Shown here in pieces: positions 24,094 to 31,800 of a DNA stretch of 64,000 nucleotides. This DNA comes from DAOUAT01 sp964551735 (lineage in GTDB: Bacteria; Chloroflexota; Anaerolineae; CG2-30-64-16). Numbering within the stretch: the stretch's first letter is position 1; each line of letters opens with the position of its first letter. The notes under the pieces are model-generated. The model was not told the origin of the DNA and made no database searches. It was given only the letters and a program-made list of their open reading frames with translations. The position numbers and the translations under genes were made by a program. The stretch spans positions 124,001 through 188,000 of the forward strand of contig CAZKEF010000004.1 in the NCBI GenBank assembly GCA_964551735.1. The letters are read 5' to 3'.

Positions 24094-24319
24094 GATCGCG
24101 CTCCTGGCGGCGTTCGTCGAGCAGCGCCTTCGTCAGCGAAGCATCACTTTTCAGGATGCCCACAGCCTCCTCGACGGGATCGGCCAGCGCGGGCACGATC
24201 GCCAGCACGCCGCCGTAATCCACCAACGCCACGTGACGGCCAGCATGAAGGTTGTATTTCTTACGCAGTCCGGCCGGGATCACAACCCAGCCTTTCGCCG
24301 AGATCGCTGAAACGGTCAT
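24083..24319 (-). CDS. vapB: SpoVT/AbrB-type antitoxin VapB
   Basis: 78 residues. TVSAISAKGWVVIPAGLRKK is a clear swapped-hairpin AbrB domain start, followed by LHAGRHVALVDYGGVLAIVP. The C-terminal tail binds the PIN toxin. GGAGG precedes ATG 24319. An inverted repeat overlaps its promoter, indicating autoregulation. Confidence 0.92.
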   Translation of the reverse strand: MTVSAISAKGWVVIPAGLRKKYNLHAGRHVALVDYGGVLAIVPALADPVEEAVGILKSDASLTKALLDERRQERDRER

Positions 24320-24334
24320 ACGAAACCTCCGTTC

Positions 24335-24383
24335 GTTATACTTCAACAGACAAAAGTATAACGCCGTATCCCTGATATGTCAA
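24335..24383 (-). promoter_or_regulatory. vapBC promoter with operator
   Basis: Minus strand TTGACA (24383-24378), 17-bp spacer, TATACT (24360-24355). GTTATACTT (24335-24343) and AAGTATAAC (24354-24362) are perfect 9-bp inverted arms covering the -10 box. The -35 lies in the end of the sbcD gene. Confidence 0.85.
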
Positions 24384-25639
24384 TTGTTTACCGCCCCATC
24401 CACCGCGCCGATCAACGCCTCCCCGCGTTCCAGCAGCAGCTTCGCCCGCTCGGCCGGCACCTCTTTGACCTCGAGGTAGCGCTCCAGCAGTTGTGCGGAC
24501 GTCAGCGCCTCCACCGAGACGCCGCCCAGACGTTGGCGCTCGGTTCGTTCCACGTCCTTTTGCAGCGCGGCCACGAAGTACGCGCCTTCCAGCGCTCGGA
24601 AGATCTCCCGCTCGGCCAGCCGCGGCTCCTGCTCCTGGCGCAGCGTCACGATCACGCGCACGACCGCCTCGGAGAGATCCGGCTTGGCCTGGATAGCCGC
24701 CACCACCGCGGCCGTGGGATCGGACGTCTCGCGCACGTCGGCCCGGATGGTGACGAACGGCCGCGCCTGGCGTTTGTACCCGCGCACGAACTCCCACGCC
24801 GTCGGCCCATCGCCGATCTCGGCCACCACGAAGCCTTTGGGCTCGCGCTCCTCGCCAAAATCAATGCGCTCGAAGCTGCCGCTGTAGACCACCGGCGGCT
24901 GGAGGTCAGCATTGAGGCTCTGGTGCTTGTGGATGTGGCCCAGCGCGACATAGCGGAACGCGGGGTCGGCCAGCACCGAGCGGGGGAGCGCCGCGTCCCG
25001 GCCGATCATGATGTTCTGTTCGGAGCCGTGGCTGGCCTCGTTGACGCTGAAATGGCCCACCAGGATGGCCGGCACGTCGGGCTGCGTCCGGACCTCGGCC
25101 GCCAGCGCGGCGATGTTATCAATCATCGCGGCTTGCAGCAGCGCGTCCAGCTCGTTCAGTCTCTTGCCCTGGGACTGCTCCCGGCTCAGCAGCGCGGTGC
25201 GCAGCGGATAGGGCGCGGTCGCCACCTGCAGCGGCTGCCCGCGGCGGCAGGTGATCTGGATCACTTCTTCCCGGTTGCCCACATAGACATTGGGCACCTC
25301 CAGCGTGCCGAAGATGTCAATGCTGGTGGCGCGACGGGCCACCGCGGGCAGGTCGTGGTTGCCGACGAGCATGATCACCGGGATGCCCGCGTCCGCGATC
25401 TTCTTGATGCGCCGCGCGAACTCGCGCTGGTGCGTGGGGTTCGGGTCGCGCGTCTTGTATGCGTCGCCCGCGAACACGAACACGTCCACGCCTTGCTCGA
25501 CCGCGTACTCGCCGATATCGCTCAACCGGCGCAGGAAGTCCATGACGCGGGCATTGATCCCGGTGGCCGGGTCAACCCGCCCGTAGTTTTCCATGCCGAT
25601 ATGGATGTCGGCGGTGTGGAGGAGCTTGATGGGTAGCAT
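24380..25639 (-). CDS. sbcD: SbcD/Mre11-type DNA repair exonuclease
   Basis: 419 residues. Calcineurin-like nuclease motifs in order: LLHTADIHIG, VFVFAGDAYK, LVGNHDLPA, LVGHFSV and ALGHIHKHQ. With a Rad50/SbcC ATPase this nuclease processes DNA ends and hairpins; no sbcC is seen nearby. Upstream on the same strand lies herA, the partner of Mre11 in archaeal-type end resection, separated only by the GxxExxY element. This suggests an original herA-mre11 operon. Confidence 0.93.
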   Translation of the reverse strand: MLPIKLLHTADIHIGMENYGRVDPATGINARVMDFLRRLSDIGEYAVEQGVDVFVFAGDAYKTRDPNPTHQREFARRIKKIADAGIPVIMLVGNHDLPAVARRATSIDIFGTLEVPNVYVGNREEVIQITCRRGQPLQVATAPYPLRTALLSREQSQGKRLNELDALLQAAMIDNIAALAAEVRTQPDVPAILVGHFSVNEASHGSEQNIMIGRDAALPRSVLADPAFRYVALGHIHKHQSLNADLQPPVVYSGSFERIDFGEEREPKGFVVAEIGDGPTAWEFVRGYKRQARPFVTIRADVRETSDPTAAVVAAIQAKPDLSEAVVRVIVTLRQEQEPRLAEREIFRALEGAYFVAALQKDVERTERQRLGGVSVEALTSAQLLERYLEVKEVPAERAKLLLERGEALIGAVDGAVNN

Positions 25640-25667
25640 GTTGCACGCCTTGTAATGAAAGAGGGAC

Positions 25668-25760
25668 GGGGACGCGGACGACGCAGACGACGCGGACTAC
25701 GCGGATAATTTTCTGGTTTTTGTCCGCGTCATCCGCGTTATCCGCGTCGTCCGCGTCCAG
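25668..25760. repeat. Inverted array of GCGGAC/TCCGCGT units, left flank of the GxxExxY gene
   Basis: About four 9-bp-spaced GACGCGGA(C/T) units (25671-25706) face four TCCGCGT units (25722-25757), forming a large hairpin between sbcD and the GxxExxY gene stop. The same units flank the other side of that gene at 26207-26362. Confidence 0.85.
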
Positions 25761-25764
25761 GGTT

Positions 25765-26178
25765 TCACTTCGGCTCCCAAGTCACTGACGCCTTGTTGGC
25801 GTTGTCGTAGGCCTTGCGGCGAAAATCGGGTTTGGGGCCGAAGTTCAGGAGCAGGCCGACTTCGTAGGGGGTGGCGCGCAGGTAATTGAGCAGTTGCGCC
25901 TCGTCATCGTCATCGAGCTGCTTGATCGCCTTGCACTCGACGATCACCAGGTCTTCCACCACCAGGTCGGCGTAGTACTCGCCGACGACGATGCCATCGT
26001 AATAGACCAGGATCCTGACCTGCTCCGCGACCTTCATCCCCATACGCCGCAACTCGATCGCCAGCGCGTTGACGTAGACCTTTTCCAGAAAGCCATAGCC
26101 CAGGCGGCGGTAGACCTTCGTGAAGAACGCTTTGAGGATCTTGTCAGTAATATCGGCGTGCTTGAGCTTCTCTTCCAT
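25765..26178 (-). CDS. GxxExxY family protein (PD-(D/E)XK-like)
   Basis: 137 residues. GYGFLEKVYVNALAIELRR holds the GxxExxY signature; ADLVVEDLVIVECKA has the D...ExK arrangement of restriction-like nucleases; LLNYLRATPYEVGLLLNFG is the typical C-terminal part. The function of the family is not established. AGGAGGG precedes ATG 26178. Inverted arrays of GCGGAC units lie on both sides, and the gene interrupts the herA-sbcD order, so it looks like an inserted cassette. Confidence 0.9.
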   Translation of the reverse strand: MEEKLKHADITDKILKAFFTKVYRRLGYGFLEKVYVNALAIELRRMGMKVAEQVRILVYYDGIVVGEYYADLVVEDLVIVECKAIKQLDDDDEAQLLNYLRATPYEVGLLLNFGPKPDFRRKAYDNANKASVTWEPK

Positions 26179-26202
26179 GTTGCCCTCCTGTTGTGAAATA
26201 CG

Positions 26203-26365
26203 GTGGGACGCGGACTACGCGGATGACGCGGACAACGCGGACAAAACCAAGATAGAAACCAAAAATATCCGCGTCGTCTGCGTAGTCCGCGTCGTCCGCG
26301 TCCCCGGCCTCTCAAGCCCAAAAAACTATCCGCGTCGTCTGCGTAGTCCGCGTTGTCCGCGTCCC
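26203..26365. repeat. GCGGAC/TCCGCGT arrays, right flank of the GxxExxY gene
   Basis: A forward array (26207-26241) is followed by two inverse arrays (about 26269-26303 and 26327-26361). The two inverse arrays share a GTCTGCGTAGTCCGCGT segment. Related sequence without a gene lies at 41645-41690, 41766-41792 and 59828-59885. Confidence 0.85.
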
Positions 26366-26372
26366 CGATCTC

Positions 26373-28157
26373 TCAATCAAACCCCGCGAAATCCTTGGGT
26401 GGACGCATAGAGGCGACATTATCATTCAACCGCTGATTCAGCTCGTGCGCTTCGGCGAAGCCCATGGCCTTGTAAAACGCGGTGTCGTAGCGCCGCGTTT
26501 GGACGACGACGGGCATGGGGACAGCGTGGCCCAGGATGAGGGCCTGCTCGCGGGTGTCGAGGCGGGCCAGCACCTCGCGCAGCCCCTCGCCGCCGCTGAC
26601 ACCGGAGAGCACGGCCTTGATATCCTCCGGGTTATCCAGCAGCATGGTGACCCGCGTGCCGATCTGCGACATAACTTCGCCGTCAATCCCGCTGGGCCGC
26701 TGATCCACGATGAACAGCGTGACGTTGTATTTGCGCAGCTCGCGGGCGATGGTGCCGAAGATGGTGTTGCCCGCGATGGCCGGGTCGAGGAATTTGTGCG
26801 CCTCCTCGATGGTGATCACCAGCGGGGTCGGCTCCTTGCCGGCCGCGCCGAAGGAGGCTTCTTTCTTCTCCACATACTTCCTGTGGATGCGCCGCGTCAG
26901 GAAGTTGGCCACCAGGATGTACGCGCCCAGATCCGAGCCGTAGCGGCCGAACTCCAGCACGACGTTGTTGTCCGCCTCCAGGTGCTTCATGATCCGGCCA
27001 ACCGAGTCGTCAAGCGCCTTGGGCTTGATGAAGCCATAGTTGCGCATCCGCTCGAAGCGGCGGCGCAGCGCGGCCAGCGTGTTCTGCCCCTGCCCGGTGT
27101 CCTCGGCCAGCGCCTTCAGGCCCGAAACCTCCTTGCCCGTGTCCGGGTCGAAGCCGCCGTACGCGTCCACCCAGTCGTCGTCCAGGAAGTGCGCCAGCCA
27201 CTCGCGGCCGAACTTGCGGAACAGCGCGTACACCGCGCCGATCTGCGGCTCCGACAGGTTCAGGATGCCGGCCAGCATCTCCAGATCCTCCGGCTCCACC
27301 TGGTCGTAGCCGATGGTCACGGTGTAATCCGGGTTGGAGCCGCGGCGCCGGGAGGAGTCGGGGTCCAGGGTGAAGATGCTCACCTGGCCGGGGAAGATCT
27401 GCTTCAACCCCTTGACCTGGCCGCCCCCGTCCTCGCTGGATCCCGCCCAGCCGTACTCGTTGTGCATATCGAAGATCAGGTTGACCGCGGTCCGGTGCTT
27501 GATCACGCCCGCCAGCAGCAGCCGGGAGAGGAAGGTCTTGCCCGTGCCCGACTTGCCGAAGACGCCGCTGGAGCGCTCCACCAGCCGCGCCAGGTTCAGC
27601 GTGATCTTGACGCTCTCCATGTCCAGCGGCGCGCCCACGTGGAAATACGCCACGTCTTTGCCGCCCGATTTGCGCACCCCCTCCTCGCCGAAGACCTGGT
27701 CCACCTCGGCCTGGCTGGCGGTGGCAACCGGCGTGAAGTGGGAAGGCACGGTCTTCACCGGCTTGGGTTCCTTGGCCTCATCTTCGAGGATCAGCAGCGG
27801 GCTCAGGTGCACCGTGCCGAAGATGGTGGTGCCCTGGTGGACGGCGGCCAGGAAGGGGTCGGCCATATCGGGCGGCTGCTTGGCGATCAACGGGTTGGTG
27901 CTGTCCAGCGCCACATCGGTGATCATGCAGAAGAAGCGCGCCCGCCGCCCCCGCGCCACCACGTAGCGGCCCACGGCCAGCTCCTCCAGCGCGATGTCGC
28001 GGTCGAGCTTCACCGCCAGCCCTTCGGACAGCGAGCCGCCGATGACCACGCCGAGGCGGTCGCTGTGCTCGCGCTCGGCAGTCAGGGCCGCGCGTTCCGC
28101 GGCCGCGGAAGTGAGGGCTTCGAAGTCGGCGTCAAAGGGATTTGTGGAATTAGACAT
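26373..28157 (-). CDS. herA: HerA-type DNA translocase ATPase
   Basis: 594 residues. An N-terminal HAS-barrel (about 35-130) precedes a FtsK/HerA ATPase with Walker A GKSGTGKT (201-208), a DMHNEYGW segment and Walker B LVITIEEAHKFLD. A C-terminal brace with YDTAFYKAMGF ends it. HerA hexamers pump DNA for the NurA nuclease and act with Mre11-Rad50 in end resection. ATG 28157 has AGGAG upstream and lies 11 bp past the mazF-like gene, so they are probably co-transcribed. NurA is encoded at 34864 in this window. Confidence 0.93.
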   Translation of the reverse strand: MSNSTNPFDADFEALTSAAAERAALTAEREHSDRLGVVIGGSLSEGLAVKLDRDIALEELAVGRYVVARGRRARFFCMITDVALDSTNPLIAKQPPDMADPFLAAVHQGTTIFGTVHLSPLLILEDEAKEPKPVKTVPSHFTPVATASQAEVDQVFGEEGVRKSGGKDVAYFHVGAPLDMESVKITLNLARLVERSSGVFGKSGTGKTFLSRLLLAGVIKHRTAVNLIFDMHNEYGWAGSSEDGGGQVKGLKQIFPGQVSIFTLDPDSSRRRGSNPDYTVTIGYDQVEPEDLEMLAGILNLSEPQIGAVYALFRKFGREWLAHFLDDDWVDAYGGFDPDTGKEVSGLKALAEDTGQGQNTLAALRRRFERMRNYGFIKPKALDDSVGRIMKHLEADNNVVLEFGRYGSDLGAYILVANFLTRRIHRKYVEKKEASFGAAGKEPTPLVITIEEAHKFLDPAIAGNTIFGTIARELRKYNVTLFIVDQRPSGIDGEVMSQIGTRVTMLLDNPEDIKAVLSGVSGGEGLREVLARLDTREQALILGHAVPMPVVVQTRRYDTAFYKAMGFAEAHELNQRLNDNVASMRPPKDFAGFD

Positions 28158-28167
28158 GACTGCTCCT

Positions 28168-28506
28168 TCAGATATCCAGCGTGATCCGCATCGCCTGCGC
28201 GATAGCCTGCATCGTCGCCGGTTCCAGCTTCCCCAGCCGTTCCCCCAACCGCGTCTTGGCAACCGCGCGCACTTGCAACGTGAGCACCACCGAATCGTTC
28301 CTCAAACCACCCTCGGGCGCCGTCACCGGCACATCGCTTGGATACAGCCGCTGCACGTTCGCCGCGCTGGTCAACGGGCAGATGACGACCACCGGGCTGT
28401 AGCGGTTAATGGCGTCGCGTGAGACAATCACGGCCGGCCGGTGGCCGGCTTGCTCTGAGCCATCGTTGGGATCAAGACGCACCCAGTAGACATCACCGCG
28501 CTGCAT
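28168..28506 (-). CDS. MazF/PemK-type toxin (second copy)
   Basis: 112 residues. MQRGDVYWVRLDPNDGSEQ, RPAVIVSRDAINR, VVVICPLTSA and a Val/Leu-rich C-terminus are typical of MazF endoribonucleases. It overlaps the upstream antitoxin by 14 bp and reads towards herA. It differs clearly from the MazF at 22845, so it is not a recent copy. Confidence 0.92.
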   Translation of the reverse strand: MQRGDVYWVRLDPNDGSEQAGHRPAVIVSRDAINRYSPVVVICPLTSAANVQRLYPSDVPVTAPEGGLRNDSVVLTLQVRAVAKTRLGERLGKLEPATMQAIAQAMRITLDI

Positions 28507-28798
28507 GATCGGCCTCGTCAGGCTGCCACGTTTCCCGATCGTACCGCGCAAACTCTTCGGCAATGGCGAGTTGCATGGCGCGATAACCTTCGTCAGTCGC
28601 CAACCCCGCAAACTGCGCGTCTACCCAACTGCGCTCCAGAGTTCTGAGCCATTGCTCCACCGCCTGCACGATCAAGGCGTTTTGGCTGCGCGCCGCGCCT
28701 CGCTCGACCGCCTGTTGGATACGATCGCGAACAGAAACGGGTAGGTCAAGCGTCATGCGTACTTTGTCTTGGGCCGACGCACAGGGAATATCGAGCAT
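28493..28798 (-). CDS. Antitoxin of the second MazEF-like pair
   Basis: 101 residues. MTLDLPVSVRDRIQQAVERG and SQNALIVQAVEQWLRTLE form an RHH domain; the acidic tail probably binds MazF. ATG 28798 is chosen because AGGAAGG lies 7 nt upstream, which the shorter ATG 28756 lacks. A promoter-like TTGCAC-17-TACGAT is present about 30-60 bp upstream. Confidence 0.8.
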   Translation of the reverse strand: MLDIPCASAQDKVRMTLDLPVSVRDRIQQAVERGAARSQNALIVQAVEQWLRTLERSWVDAQFAGLATDEGYRAMQLAIAEEFARYDRETWQPDEADHAAR

Positions 28799-28882
28799 GG
28801 TATGGCCTTCCTGAAGATTTGATAGCATATCATAATCGTACCTGGACACATCTTAAAGTGCAAGCATTTTCCCCGACACAGA

Positions 28883-31800
28883 TCATCCCCCACACACCAC
28901 CACCGGCAAATACACCCGCGCCGGCACATACACCACCGCCCAGGCCGAAACCAACCGGCCGCGGTCATCGGTCAGGTCGGCGCGCGTGACCAGCCGGCCG
29001 CCGGGCCGCGGGAGCGTCACGGTCACCTGGAAGCGGATCGTGGCTGAGGCGCCGGCCGTCAGCGCATCCGTCCACGTCAGGCGGTCAGCTGTGGCCGAGA
29101 CTGCGCCCGATGAAGCCCTCAGAGAGTCGGGAACGACCGCCAGACCCGTCGGCAACGTTTGCGTCAATCGAGCAGTCGTGCCGACTGCGCCGATGTTAAC
29201 CGCGGTCAGCTCAAAGTCCAGCACGTCGCCGGGCGCAGCCTCCACGTCGGGCGCGGCCAGGGTCAGCGTCAGCCAGGGCACGTCCACCTGAACCGGCGCC
29301 TCAGCGGGCAGGATCAGGCCATCGCCCGCGTCGAGGCGCGCGGCCAGGGGCAGGATCGTCCCCGCCGGGATGTCGGCGGCCAACTGGAGTTCGGCGCTCA
29401 AGGTGATAGGGACGCCGGGGGCCAGGTCGCCGGCCCAGACCAGGGCGTTGTCGGCGGCGTCGTAAGTCCAGGGACCGCGGAGGCTGCCGGGCACGAGCGC
29501 GGTCTCAAACAGCAGCGGCAACGTTGCGCGCAGGCCGGCACGCGGGGCCGCATCTGCCAGGCCTAAGGTGAGCGTGATCGGGATGCGACTGCCGGCCGCG
29601 GCGGCCGGCGGCGCTGCAAGGCGGCTTTCACCCAGTGGGCTCAACCAAAGCAGGGTGCGGCCCAGCAGGGTGCGACGGGCGCTGTCAGCCAGCGTTTCCA
29701 GTGGAAACGCGAAGAAGGCCGTGCGCCATGCCTCTGCCGGCCGCACCGCGGCTACCGTGTACAGATGCTCGTCGTGTAGGGTCGCCTGCGCCACCGGGGC
29801 AAGGAACAGGCTGTCGCTCCAGTTGCGGAACGGATAAGTGAGCGGCCACGGGCCCAGGTGTTCCCGTAACGGCCCACCGCTGAGGCCCGACACTTCGGTG
29901 GCCGTGATGCTCAAACTGGCCCCTATGACGCCGAAACGGTCGGCGACGAAGGGATCATCGCCGTTGACATCCAGCAGATCCTGGCTGCTGAAGAGCAACC
30001 GGCCTCCGACATCCAGGTACGCGGCCAGGTTGGTCATATCCTCTGCGGCCAATGGCTGATACCAATCGTAACCGGTCCACCAGACCACCAGCGGATAGCG
30101 CGGAAGGATGTCAGCTCCGCTGGCCAGCACCCCACCGCGGGTAACGATCCGGTCGTGTCCGATTCCCAGGTCTTGCAGGGTCTCGATATAACGCCCCTCG
30201 TGATGATACCAGCGCTCATCATCCACCAACAACACCGGCGCAGGGGTCTTGGCGGTCAAAGTGATCGCGGCGCTGACGGCGGGGCCACCCTGGCTCTCGA
30301 AGCGCAAGACATGTGTCGAGACCGTGTCACGCGGGGCGCCCGGCGGAATGGCGATGCCGGCAGTCATCGTGATTTGCGAACAGCTTGTGACGGTATAAGC
30401 GCCGCTGGTGGTGATGTGGCTGCCATCGGGCATCGTCAGGTCCAGCAGCCACGGCCCGCCTTCCACCGTAATCTTCACCGCGTCCGATTCAATGCCTGTG
30501 TTATTTAGGGTCACGGTCTGTGTAACGACCGTGCCGGCGAGGCCGATGAGGGGTGCCGTGTCGCCGTCGGCTACCAGGCTGTGCGCTGCGGGCGCGGTCG
30601 CGAACCAATCCAGGAAGCGGCCCAGCGCGTCAATGCGCGCGGCGCGCGGCCCTGCGCCCTCCAAGCCAAAGCCGAGCCAGGCCCCGCGATAGGGCCGGCA
30701 CACACCGGCGATCGTGCCGCCGATCGCACCGTCCGGCCAGGCCAACACTGGGGCGGCCATCAACGCATCCGAGATGACAGCGGAATCGGGCAGGAGTTGC
30801 TGACGGGCGCTGTCCGGCGTGTTGAGCGCCAGGCGCAGGCCGTCGAACAACGTGCCCGCGGTACCGACCAGATCGTCCAGGTTGCCTTCGGCCGCAAAGC
30901 GCACCGCCAACAGGTCGGTCAGGTACGTCGCCCACGGCTCAAACGGCGAGCCGCCGCCGTCCCAGAACGCCACATCTTCGCCGGATACCAGCAGATGCCC
31001 GCCAGCCTCGAGGTATTCGGCCAGGGCCGGACTGAGGCCGATCAGGCCGGGCGCGTCGGATGGCGCAGACCAGATCACCGCGTCGTAGCGCTGGAAATCG
31101 GCTGCCGTGGGCCGGTCATCAACGCCAGTGTTCATGCCATATGGGTCACGGATGGGCCACAGGTCAAAGGTGTAGTCCAGGGCGCCCAGCGCATCGGTGA
31201 AATACGCGATCTGGCTGGCGTAATACCACCGGCCGCTATCCACCAGCAAAATGCTCGGTGCCTGCGGCAGCGCCGCATCCCACGCCACGCTGCTGCCGGC
31301 AGCCAACGTCACCCAGCGCCGGCTAATGCGATGCGCGTCTGCTGAGAGAGTCAGGGCATACTCTCCCGGCGGCAGGGCTAGACTGTAGAGGCCGGTGGCC
31401 GGATCGCTTTCCGCGGTTGCCGGGGTATCAACGGCAACGATAGTGGCCGCCAGGGGCGCACCGGTGTCCGCGTCGGTAACACGGCCAAACACGACGGCCG
31501 TGGGCAACGGTTGCAGGATGAAAGTGATCGCGACGCTGACCCCAGGGCTAACCTCGATGCCCGGCACCGTGGCCGGCGCGAAGCTGAACGCCTCCCCGGT
31601 CAGGTCGTACAAGCCAGGACGCAGCGCCAACGAGAACGCGCCGCTGGCGTCTCCACTCACCGTCACCGGCGGCTCATCACTGTGGCTGGTCGCGGTGATC
31701 GCCGCATTCGCGATACCCCCGCCGTCCCGCCGAAGCACGCGCCCCACAACCTGACCGCTGTCCGTGGCCCTCATGCCCGCGGCATACGCGTTGACCAGCC

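Noticed and set aside
23590..24375. A 261-residue plus-strand gene
   Set aside because: It runs antisense over vapBC, which has clear PIN and AbrB domains, a promoter and an operator.
25668..26365. CRISPR or coding sequence in the GCGGAC arrays
   Set aside because: Units are 9 bp spaced and inverted, without unique spacers. Translated Asp/Ala runs are low complexity.
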